From NCBI GenBank assembly GCA_022009855.1, contig CP091727.1, positions 3,658,001-3,722,000 on the forward strand: DNA of 64,000 nucleotides. The letters run 5' to 3'. A program made the translations under genes and the position numbers. The stretch's first letter is position 1. The number at the start of each line of letters is the position of its first letter. Positions 50,750 through 61,500 of the stretch are shown piece after piece. The notes beneath the pieces were generated by a model. That model worked only from the letters and a program-made list of their open reading frames with translations, had not been told where the DNA came from and did not search any database. The stretch comes from Lentisphaeria bacterium (lineage in GTDB: Bacteria; Verrucomicrobiota; Lentisphaeria; Victivallales; Victivallaceae).

Positions 50750-53700
50750 ATGAACACAAAAACATGGATTCTGCCGGTCTTGTCCGCCCTTCTGTTTGCG
50801 GATACCGTTTTGCGGCAACCTTATACGAGAATGATTTTGAAGCGCTGGGAAAGCTGAATTTCCGCGGCTCCTTCGGCCCCCGCTGGATCGGGGGATCTGA
50901 AGACGGCGGAACGTCAGGGGCATGTAAAGATTCATCGCAAAGGACTTTGCGAGCAGGGGGAGAAGTCGCATTCCGGCGTGATGTCTTATGTGCTGGACCT
51001 GACGGTGGACAAAAGTACCGGAAAATGGGGCGGCACGTGCATGTTTCAAAGTCCCGCTCTGCGGATTTCTCTGGATAAACCGGTTTATTTGACCGGCTAT
51101 GTATATCCGGAGGTCCTGCCGCCGGATATAGTGCTCTCGCTCGGGGTGATTTTCGAGACAACAGATCCGAAAACAGGAAGGAGGAGCAGCGGTTCGCTGC
51201 GTCTGCCCCGGCGTGGTATCGACCCTGAGGGGTGGATGGTTTTCAGCGAAGATGTTTCCAAACTGGTGACCGGACGCTTCCCGGGAGCGGTCATGACCGG
51301 ATGGATGATTGACATTCACTCGAAGCGGGCTTTTCACGGCCAGCGTGTGAAACTGTATCTGGACGACATTACGGTGACGGATTCGCTCCCTTCCGTGAAT
51401 GTGACCGGGGACGGCGTGGTGCGTGGACACGATATCCTCAGCCGGAATCCTTACGAAGTCAGCTATCTCTCCTATTATCGCGAGGTTCCGGAGGCGGCTC
51501 CGAATCGAGCCTTTAATTCCAGTTTTGAACTTGGCCTGAAGGACTGGTTCCCGATGATCCAGCGAAGCAAGGAGCATGAGAGAACCGGCAGACGGATTGA
51601 GCTGCCCGATCCCGCGGCGATTTTCCGGATTGTCACTCCGGGTGACGCGCCTCATGGCAAACGGGTCCTGAAGGTGGCGAGGAACGGAAAAAGGAGCTGT
51701 GTGACTCTTCGCTCTCTGCCGCTTCAAATTCAGGATGGAAAGGATTATGTGCTTTCTTTTTTATGCACGGGCGTCAAAGCCGACTATTCTGCGGGTCAAC
51801 TCCCGGCCCGTGAATCTTGCCTGCGGCTGGCAGCGCTGCGTGGTCTCTCTGCCCCGCATCGCCTGCTATCAGACCTGGAACGGAAAGAAGTTCCCCGGAC
51901 GTTTTGAGTTGAGTTTCACCAATGAGGATGACGCGGACCTTCAGTTCGACGCCATTCAGTTCCAGCTGGCCCCGCTGACTGAATACCGCGGACACGGCAT
52001 CGTCCAGTTTGCTGCGAAACCGCGGAACCGTTATGGGCTTTATCTTCCGGGGAGCACGCCGGAATTTGAAGTCACACTCTTCAATGATGCGTCGGAAAAA
52101 CGGCATTCCATTCTGCGCTGGGAGATGAAAAACTATCGGCGTGATGTGGTCGCGAAGGGGGCGAAAACCGTGGAACTCGATGCGGGAACAGGGGATTCGT
52201 TCCGGATCTCCGCTCCGGCGGGGCTTCGTCACTGTACGCTTTCGGCGGTGCTGGAGGCGCCGGGGCAGAAACTGCAGAGCTGCACCGTTTCCGCCTCGGT
52301 CGTTGATGATCTGAAACAGCTGAAGGGGAATGAGTTTTTCGGCGGATGTCCGATTGAGGGGGACAATCCGCCCAACCTGCTGGACATTCTGGAACTGAAC
52401 AAGCGTCTCGGCATGAGTTTCAATGTGAATTACCATACGGCATATCAGTCACGTGCTCCGAAGGAGTGGAGAAAGGAAAATCCCCCAGTGGCGGATAATT
52501 GAGAATGTCGTGGATTTCAACCGTCAGTACGGATTCGAAACGCTGTTGACCAACTATGCGCCATTCCCCGTCGGGACAAAGCTGGATGCGGAAGGCGGAG
52601 AGATCGTCACGCCGGAAATCGAACAGGATGTATACGAGTATCACCGGGAGCTGGCATCGCGCTTCAGGGGAAAGATCCGTTATTTCGAGACCTTCGCGGA
52701 GTACCTGAAATCTCCGTTGAAACAGAAGGCTGCGGCCGCCGACCGGGTGATACGGGCCGCTTTTCGGGGCATCAAGGACGGCAATCCGGACGCTGTGTTC
52801 TGTGCGCTCGGAGAAAACAAGATGGATCAGGGCATGCTCCTTGCAAAAATGGAGGAGCTGTTCCGTCACGGCACACTGGAGAGCATGGATTTCATCTCTC
52901 TGCATCCGTATGAGCTCGGGAAGAGTGCAAACTCCCATGAGACCATGCGCAAGTTCGCGGAACTGATCCGGAAGTATAACCGGGGGAAGAATAAGAAAAT
53001 TTTCGGAACCGAGGGCGGGTGTGCCGCCTCCGATGTCCTCTACTATGACGACATCAACTCGGAATCCCTCTTCTACGACCGCTATGTGACGGAGCTTGAG
53101 CAGGCGGAGTATATTGTCCGTTCCAACATTCTGATGTTCGCGGGGGGAATGTTCCAGAAAAACGCCATTTTCTATTCCTACAACGGCAAGGTGTCAAGCC
53201 GCAACAGCATGTACCATTTTGTGATCGCCGACAACGGAATCTATCCGAAAACGGTTTTTCCCGCAACGGCGAACATGATCGGCCGCCTCTCCGGGGCCGT
53301 TCCGGAAGGTGAGTTCGAGCAGCGCGATGCAAACGGGCTCCAGGGATATTATTTCCGCAAAAACGGAACTCTGTTCGCCGTGCTCTGGATCTATCGGCCG
53401 GATCACCGGACACGGGAAGCCGTTCTGCCGCTCTCCATGGACCGGGTTCAGGCGTACAATCTGGTCGGCGAACCCATCCGACTGCGGGGCGGGGCGAACA
53501 CACTTTTAACTCTGAGTGAAGGGGCTCTCTATCTGTATCCGAAAAATGTTCCGGAGGCGGAGTTCATTGCTGCGCTGAAAAACATCAAGGTGGAAAATCC
53601 TACCGTCTCTCTGAAAATCGGGAAGAACGGTTCGTTGACTGCGGAGGTTTTCAACGATACCTCTTCGGAACTGACGGGAACCCTGACTCTTTCTCCGAGC

Positions 53701-54495
53701 AGAATGAGCCGGGATTTCCAGCTCCCCCCGGCGGGAAGTGCTCCTTCGACTTCCCGTGGAACAATCGGACCTCTCTGACGGCGTATCAGGCGGAGATTCA
53801 AGTTGATGGAGAACGGCTCCGTTCAAACGAAATTCGTCCACTGTTCTGCGGCAAGGCAGAACGAAGGCCGCGTATTGACGGAAATCTGGAGGAGTTCCGC
53901 CATCTTCCCGGAATCCGCCTGGGAGCTGCACAGCAAATTTCTCTGTATCAGGCAAAAATCCGGAATTCCGCCGATTTAGGGGCTGTCGTGTATTTTCAGT
54001 ACGACGATTCCTTCTTTTTACATCGCGGCGGAAGTGGTGGATGATCTTCACCAGGTTCCGCACGAGCAGCCGAACATGTACTGGGCGAATGACGCGCTCC
54101 AGCTTCTGTTTGTAATGTCCGGAAAACGGTCGAAACTTTCTTCCCGCGACCTTTTGGAGCTGGCGGTCACCGGAACGAAGCAGGGGGGGCGGATCAGCAC
54201 AACTCTCCTGGAACAGAAGCTCGATTTCTCCCGGGCGGAAGTCGCTGTTGTGCGCCGGAATGGGAAGACCTTCTACGAACTGGCGCTTCCTTGGGAAACT
54301 CTCAGCAAGGGGTTCCGGCCCGACAATTCGGTGAATCCCGGATTCAACCTTGCTGTCAGCGACAACGACGGCAATCCGGAGATCAGCCGAATGCCGAAGC
54401 TCAAGGGATATGAGAAGTCGCTTCAGATGAGCCGGGGACTTGTGGACAGTAAGGATCCGTCATCAGCTCTGATTCTGTTTTTCGAGCAGAAATGA
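50750..54495 (+). CDS. Giant secreted glycoside hydrolase with C-terminal CBM9-like module (about six frameshifts)
   Basis: About 1247 residues. ATG 50750 (AGAGGAAA upstream) opens a signal peptide MNTKTWILPVLSALLFA; the frame changes soon after (ending near 50810), then near 50890, 51770, 52480, 53750 and 54015. The first ~530 residues are beta-sandwich modules (AFNSSFELGLKDWFPM is a carbohydrate-binding-like opening). The TIM barrel (from about 52340) has GMSFNVNYHTAY, RYFETFAEYLKSPL (candidate acid/base Glu), FISLHPYELGKS and KIFGTEGGCAAS (candidate nucleophile Glu), resembling GH39/GH5-type clan GH-A enzymes. The last ~190 residues (IDGNLEEFRHLPGIRLG, NMYWANDALQLLFVMSG) resemble CBM9/DOMON-like domains. 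It follows the LacI-prepilin pair. Substrate unknown. Confidence 0.72.
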
Positions 54496-55360
54496 GCCAG
54501 GTTTCTCTTCCCGTTGCTGCTCCCTCTTGTGGTTTCCCGGGTTGATGCGGAACCGGACGGGTGATCATGACATTGAATTGTACCTCTTTTGTCTTCTGGT
54601 ATGTTTTCTTCGGGGGAAAGCGTTATTTCTTGCGGGAGAATGGAGCTCCCTGCCGGAGAATTCCCGCTTGGGCTGCCTCCTCCGGTGTTGACGCGGTTTC
54701 ATGTTCGGTACTTTGCTGAACTGGCTGCATGACTATGGATTCCTGCCGGCAGATACATTCCGGCCAGTCGAAAATGAGCTCCGGAAACGGAAAGAGCGGG
54801 CGTGGAACCTGTCCCGAGATCTCAATGAAAACGGATTGCCAATTGATTTCCTGCAATCAAAACATGTGAGGCGATATGGCGCAAGACAGTTCAGGAATTG
54901 AGACGCGTATCCTGCAATGGCAACAGGGAAGAAGAATGAGGTGCGAAGCAGGTTTCGAGGCGGCCGGTCCGACGCAGTGCAAACGGCGGATGCTCCGCCG
55001 CTGCTTCTTCGACAGCTGTAACTGCCGCAGGGTATGTAAATTTGAGCCTTCACGACGCAACTATCATTTGGGAGGGGTGTCTTTAAAATTTTATTTACGA
55101 TAAAATGCGCCCTCTACCGCTTTTTAACCGGGTGATGGATTGACGTTACCGGGCGGAAAGGTGTCGTCAGCAAGCTGCGATTTTACTGGATTTTTCACTC
55201 CCGTCCTGACACCCTTTTGAAAAGGAAGAGCCACCTGCCAGCAATCGTATGTTACGGCTGCTGGAAAGACGAAGTGGCTTCGAGACGGAGGGTTCATCCT
55301 CTGGAACAGGGTGTTTCAGGTGGTTTTATTGAATCCCCGCCCTGAAACACCCTAAATATG
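54496..55360. other. Gene-poor interval with strong inverted repeats
   Basis: About 865 bp with no gene I can support. A plus-strand frame at 54701-54901 (MFGTLLNWLHDYGFLPADTF) has no family resemblance. Hairpins include CGGCGGA/TCCGCCG near 54986-55003 and the repeats at 55205-55353 listed separately. The GC content is lower and stop codons are frequent in all frames. Confidence 0.5.
55212..55353. repeat. Cluster of inverted repeats (possible structured RNA or element end)
   Basis: Three stems in series: CCTTTT/AAAAGG (55213-55218 with 55220-55225); a nested pair AGCCAC/GTGGCT (55229-55234 with 55274-55279) enclosing CCAGCA/TGCTGG (55238-55243 with 55259-55264); and a perfect 13-bp stem AGGGTGTTTCAGG (55308-55320) with CCTGAAACACCCT (55341-55353). 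No T-tract follows on either strand. It lies just beyond the stop of the minus-strand hydrolase at 55361. Confidence 0.5.
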
Positions 55361-57152
55361 TCATTTTTCTGGAAGCAGTTGAAACAGCGCGGTTTCCGGG
55401 CCGTCGAATTCATAATTGAATTCCGCAGTATGTTCCGCTACGGTTTTTCCGGAAAAGAGCTCGACGACGGCGGCTGCCTTGCGTTTCAGACGGAAGGTGC
55501 GTTCCCCCGACTCCGCGGAATGGCACGAAAGCAGATCCTCCGTCGCCCACAGCGGCAGATTGCACTCGCCGTAGAGATGAACTCCGGCCTCCTCCGCCTC
55601 TTTCCGCAGCAGCTCCGGCGTGAGTTGCGTGTACTCCGGCAGATGAAGTCCCGGCAGCGGCTGCTGCTCCCAGCGGGAGCCGTCACTCAGACCGCAGGGG
55701 CCGAGCCAGATCAGGCGCGTTCCCGGCAGACAGCGTTCGAGCTCCTGTCGCCGCGCGTCATCCAGCTCGACCCACAGCGGGAGAATCGCCACTTTCGGCA
55801 CCCGGCGGAGCAACGGGAGCGACGCCCGGTCATAGAGGGCGTACGGCGCACCGAAACGGTTGCAGACCTTCTGGGCCTCTTGAAAAATATGACACAGCGG
55901 ATTTCCCTTCCGTAGATCGTTGCAGTAGAGGACGCTCTCCGGATCGGCGATCAGCGCGACCTCGGCATCGGGCAGTCGGTCGGCGTCGGCAAGGTGCTCC
56001 CAGAGCTTCCGCATTTCACCGATGCTCCGGAGCACCTCGGGGGCCGAATAGTATCCGCCCCACATGTCGAACCACCAGAGCGAAGCGCCATGCAGCAGAG
56101 TGCGGCAGAACTCCCGGCGGAGCCCGGCGATGTCCGCCTTCGCGTTCGGCCAGGGACGACACCAGGTGACCCGGATGTGCGGCGTCAGCTGCAGATTGGC
56201 GGTGTGGGTGTGATGGTCCAGCTCGTGCAGGAACTGTTTGCCGTTCAACCGGAGCGTGCCGTGCAGGCTCTGGAAGCCGCCGCCGCCACCGATGGCGCGG
56301 TCACAGTAATCGCCGGGCGCGATAAAGAAGTCCACCTCCTTCGAGCCGACTACCCGCTCATAAGCGAGATGGCCGCAGCTGACCATGCTCTTCTCGCCCA
56401 GCTCCATCAGATACCCGAAGAAGACACCGATCTCCTGTTCCGGGCGCAGATGTTTCCGGGCGGCCGCGGCGAAGGGAGCAGATGCCGTCGGCAATGAGTT
56501 CGCTGTGGAATTTCCAGTAGGTCAGCGCCTCCTTGTCCTCAGCCGGGTCGCGGAGCATTCCGCTGCAGCGTTCCGCATGGTAGCGGCGGGCGAAATCAGG
56601 GATTGATTTCTGTTCCGGAAGCCCGTTCTCCCGGAGCCAGGCGAGAAACCGCCGCCGCTTGTCGTCGGATTCGGCTCCGAGCGAATAGTCCATCCACTCG
56701 TCGGTCGCTCCACAGGCGAGGATGACGCAGCGGATGTGATCGGCATATTTCTCCTGCGCACGTTCCAGCAGCGTTTCGAGGCAGTGGCGGGTTGTGTCGA
56801 GCCAGAAATCACTGCACAGCACTTCGGAAACTTCGCAGAAGCTGTCGCCGGGCTGCCGAAGACATTGCAGCTTCCGCACCAGCCACGGGGGGCGAATTCA
56901 GGTCCACCATCAGGAGGAATTCCGCATCTGGGCAGAAGGAGAGAATGTCGTCGAACTGCCGGTCGAGCGCCTCGAAATCGTAACAGCGGTCCCCGAGCCA
57001 GACCGGCGGATATTCCGAATAGGGCTGCCCGAGCGCGTTGACCGTATTGGCCGGGAAGAGGCAGAACTGACGGATCCCAAGTTCGGCGAACCGCCTCCTC
57101 GTCGGCAGCTCCTTGCGGAACGAACGGTAGGCGAAAACGGTTTCCGCTTCAT
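55361..57152 (-). CDS. Clan GH-A-like hydrolase of unclear family (three frameshifts)
   Basis: About 596 residues. ATG 57152 overlaps the GH1 stop (ATGA). The frame changes almost at once near 57145 (an A seems missing: MKAETVFAYRSFRKELP), near 56890 and near 56450. AELGIRQFCLFPANTVNALG, then VILACGATDEWMDYSLG (candidate acid/base Glu, codon near 56698), LWENGL-type barrel strands and QFLHELDHHTHTANLQLTPHI (candidate nucleophile Glu) suggest a (beta/alpha)8 enzyme like GH42. The C-terminal ~150 residues contain a GATase-like region (VAILPLWVELDDARRQELERCLPG) and a beta domain ending FQLLPEK. No signal peptide. Family unrecognised; it pairs with GH1, probably on imported oligosaccharides. Confidence 0.65.
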
Positions 57153-58444
57153 GGCCGAACCTGCTGATCTGCGGAATAGATGGTCCAGTCGCGGAATTCC
57201 GGCAGATAGTCGAGCAGAAGTTCGCGGCTCAAAGCGTTGTGTCGGATGATCTCGCGATAGAAATACGCGCTCGGTTTGGGGGTGCGGCGGAAGCTCTTGA
57301 AATCGACCCCGACCATGCCGAACCGGGGAACGAAGCTGCTCCACTCGTAGTTGTCGAGCAATGACCAGTAGAGGTAGCCGCGCACATCGCAGGAGCGTTC
57401 GATCGCCTCTGAGAGTGCCTGCAGGTGACGCGCCAGATAGAGGATGCGCAGCCGGTCGTCGTCGCAGCAGAAGCCGTTTTCGGTGATATGGATCGGCAGA
57501 TCGCGCAGTCTGCACAGTCCGTCGACCAGCCCCTGCGGATAGAACTCTTCTAGATAGAACTCCCGGTTGATCGGACGGATCCGGTGGCATTCGTATCGGG
57601 GAGCGTTTCCATCGGCGGTCCGTGCGGTGACGAAGTGGCGGGTGTAGTAGTTGATCGACCAGAAGTCGCAGGAGTGTTTCAGTCCGTCGATCACCTCGCC
57701 GTCGCGGTAGGGGGAAGAGAATCTCCCCTGTTCGGATCGCGTGATAGAAGAAATCGTTGATGACCCAGTTGCGGATCCGGGTCCGCGTCACGTCGAACTC
57801 ATCTTCCGGATCACGGGGCTGGTAGGGGCACATCGCATGGGCCGTGCTGAGCGGCGCCTTCGACCAGTTCGGATCAGGGCCGCCGCCCGGGCGTGCGCGA
57901 CGAGGCAGTTGGCCTTCCGGTCGTACAGCTCCAGCGAATCCCCGTTGTTGAACTCGTTGAAGATGTTCCACAGATCGACATACGGGGCGACCTTCGGTAC
58001 CAGATACTCCAGGTGGCGGAGGAAATAGCCGATATTTTCCCGCTTGCGGAACTCCCCTTTCTCCTGAAACCACTGGGGGTGGGAGAAGTGATGCAGCGTG
58101 AGGCAGAGCCGGCAGCCGCGTCGTTTGAGTTCTTCGAACATCGCAAGGTATCGTTTCAGCGCCTCCTCGTCGTGCCGCCCTTCCTCCGGTTCGATCCGCG
58201 ACCATTCGATCGACATGCGGAACATCTTGTGGCCCAGTTCGTCGAGGAGGGCGAAATCCTCTTTCCAGAGGTTCCAGAAGTTGCACGCCTTGCCGGAGGG
58301 TTCCGGATAGTGCTCCGCCTGTTCCCGGTGCCAGTTGGAACTGTGAATGTTGTCGCCTTCGATCTGGTGGCCGGCGGTCGCCGAACCCCAGACGAAATTC
58401 TCCGGAAACCGGATCTCATCTTTCATGGAAAAAATACCGAGCAT
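57149..58444 (-). CDS. Glycoside hydrolase family 1 (beta-glucosidase/6-phospho-beta-glycosidase type), two frameshifts
   Basis: About 432 residues, slightly short of the usual 450. ATG 58444 has GGAG at 7 nt, favoured over ATG 58426. RFPENFVWGSATAGHQIEGD is the GH1 N-terminal signature. LHHFSHPQWF follows, and DLWNIFNEFNNGDSL is the acid/base motif (Asn-Glu kept, but Pro after Glu is Phe). LPIHITENGFCCDDD carries the nucleophile Glu (ITENG). LYWSLLDNYEWSSFVPRFGMV is the C-terminal hallmark. The frame changes near 57860 and 57690. No signal peptide, so cytosolic. It splits beta-linked disaccharides. Confidence 0.92.
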
Positions 58445-58555
58445 ACTGAATCTCCATTTTGAATTTTGGGAAAAAATCCGCCGACCCCATCCCGGGGAAT
58501 GTTTCGGCGGAGACGGATCATCCTGTAAAAATATACTTTTCGTTACTTTCCTTTC

Positions 58556-61500
58556 TTACCAGTTATGAAATGCGTCGACATCGTAGAAGTCGAGCTTGTC
58601 GATGTAGGGAGACCAGGAATCGGTGGCGTTCGCCTCCTCGGCGATCACGGTGAGCGGACCGGTGACGCCGCCTTCGCCCCAGCGGTCGAAGACCCGAATG
58701 ACAAGCGTGTTCTCCGCGCCGAACTTCACGAGCTTTTCCGGAATCGGATAATTCCGCGTGGCCATGTAGCATTTCGGATTGGATTGGAAGGTGGTCTCGC
58801 CGATTTTGGTCCCGTTCCAGTAAGTCCAGTCGCAGTCGTCGATCGGGCCGCCGGAGAGACGCAGGTTGCACCCCTTCCACGAGGCGGGAATCTTCACCGT
58901 GCAGCGGTACCACGCATAGCCGTCGTAGGGACGCTTCAGATTCTTCGGCGTGTCGGCGGGATAGGTGTAGTGCGGATTCGGCTGCTGATGCCCCTGCGAT
59001 TCCCAGGAGAGGCCGAGCTTGATCGGAACGAAGCCCGTCGTATCGGCAACCTTCCCCTCGTTCTTCGGGTCGAAACGGAGTCCGCACGCTTCCGGAACAG
59101 CCTTTCCGTAACAGAAACGGAGTGTGTTGTGACGCGACTTCGCCGCGGTGAACAGTTTCAGATCCTTGCCGAGACCGATGTTCATGTTGGTGAAGATGGC
59201 CGACCAGACGCGCGCCACCTTTTCCGAATTCCACAGTCCGTCAATTTCGTCAGGGGAAAGATTCAATACCACGGTCGCGGTGGTGATCCGGTCCAGTTTG
59301 GCGAACAGCGCCGGCTGTGTGGCGATCGTCCACTCCGGAGCGGAAACCAGCACCGGCAAGTTCCTCGCTTCCCGGAAGTAGAGATCGGCTTCCGGAATTC
59401 CGGCAAACACCGGATCATGTTTCGGCACCGAAGCGCGGAAGAGTTCCTTCGTCCCGCGTTTCAAGTTCCCGGGCAGCAGTTCCAGCGGTGCACCGGGAAG
59501 GGCGACAACGGTTTTGCCGCGCGCAAGCAGTTTTTTCAGTTCGGCGCGCCGTTTCTCCGGTACCGGATCCGCTCGAGGATCAGCACCTGGAGGCCGCTGA
59601 TTTCCCAGAGCTGTTCCGAATTCAGCTTCCGGTACTGCATGCCCATGCGTTTGAGGATCGCCTCGTTCTTCGCGTCACCGAGATATCCGACGCGCTGGGG
59701 ACCGATCGGCACGAACCGTTTTCCCATTTCAACGAGCAGATTATCCACGAGTTTTGTTGCGACGGGGTCCTTGCGATAGCGGTTGGTGACGTCGAGCTGG
59801 CAGAAGAGAACCAGACCGTGCTCCTTGCGGAGTTCCAGCAGAGATGCGAACATCAGGTTGAAACCGCAATCGACGATCGTCCGGAAGTTTCCGTAACTCG
59901 GTTTGCGGATCACGTTTCCGCTGACGATTCCGCCGTTGCCGCATTTCCATTTCGAACGCGGATAGTGCGGGCTGTTCTCCGCCGACAACACAAATGCCGG
60001 GACCGAATCCGCCGCGCGCGCCAGTTGCTGAAGTCTTCCTCCTTCAGCCCGGCGACATAGGGGCTCTCCGGACGCCGCAGAAAGGCGTTGCGGGCGCTCG
60101 GCGATTCAAAGACCAGATTGGCCAGATTGCACGCCTGCTGTTCGAAAATCAGCACCTTCAAGCCGCGTTCGATCAGACGGGCGGTCTCCACCTGCTTCAG
60201 GAGTTCCGGATTGGATTCCTTCAGCGCGTTTTTGCCGATAATCAGCAGGCGGCACTGCTTGACGTCGTCGAGCGTCCGGACCTTGCGGAACGGGAAGCCC
60301 GCCTGTTTCAGCATGGCCTCCGTCGCGCCGTCGGGATCGTAGAGTCCGGCGGAGACGTCGCGGAATTCCGGCTGGACCCGTTTCGGGGAAGAACTGCAGA
60401 TGGAACGAATCCTCCAGAATCAACGCGTCGTCTTTGAGCGCGGTCAGGCGCAGTTCCGCATCGGTGCGCTTGTAGACCTTCGGTGCGGTGAGGTTGATCG
60501 GCAGCTTGAGAATGGCGCCGGGAGCGGCGGTTCCCGTCATTTCTCCCCGTTGAACGATTTCGCCTCCCAGTGCCAGCTCCCAGCGGCAGGTTACGGTCCG
60601 GGGAGTCGTCCAGTCGTTGACGATGACCGCGCTCTTGCGGAATTTTTCACCGGAGAAAAACGCGTGATCCTTGTTCGTGAAATCTTCCGGCATGCCGCCG
60701 AGAAAGATCAACAGCGGCGCAAAGGGAGGCGCGGATGATCTTGTCAAGCCCCTCCGGCTGGGAATAGTCGGTCAGGAGATGTTTCTGCGTCTCGCTCCAG
60801 CCGACGGGAACATCCGGCTTGAGCCCGGCGGTTTTTACGTTGTCGTCCACCTCGTAGACGACCGTGTGATCGCTGTAGGTGCGGGCGGTGCGGTTCAGGT
60901 CACGGCCGCCGGGGAAGTCTCCGAGCCCCGACATGTCGTAGGCCCGCCACGCTTTGACCACGTTGCGGTAGAACAGCGCGTGGAGATCAAACATGTTGCG
61001 GTTCCAGCTCGCATACGGCGAATTGAGCCAGGTACTCGCATGGGGGACCGGTCGAGCCTCCCGGCCGAACACCGCGTCACCGAAGTAGCGGGCGGCATGT
61101 TCCGCACCGAGTTCAAATCCGGTCCTGCCGGCGCCGCCCGTCTCGAAATGCCAGAACTGGGCGGGGAACGGGAACGCCGATTCCACCACCATCAGCGGCT
61201 GGGTGTGTCTTGCCGACCACTGCTTCGGCCAGTCCTCCTGTTCCTGAAGCGGCGTGCCGAGCGACTGATAGTTCATCGAGGTGAAAAATTTTCCCCGAAT
61301 TGCCGCCCGCATGCTGAAACAATTCCCTGCTCGGATCCAGAGCGCGCATCACCGTTTCCGCTGTCTGTGCCCGTTTCCGTGCCGGCAGAGTGGTCAGGGG
61401 GATGTAATCCGTGTCGTTCAGTTTGGCCGGATCCTGGCCCCAGGCGTAGCTGCAGGTGTTGAAATCGGTGTACCACATCAAAATGGTCGGATGATTGCCG

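Noticed and set aside
54701..54901. A 66-aa plus frame in the interval after the giant hydrolase
   Set aside because: Short, no convincing ribosome site, no family resemblance and frequent stops in the surrounding frames.
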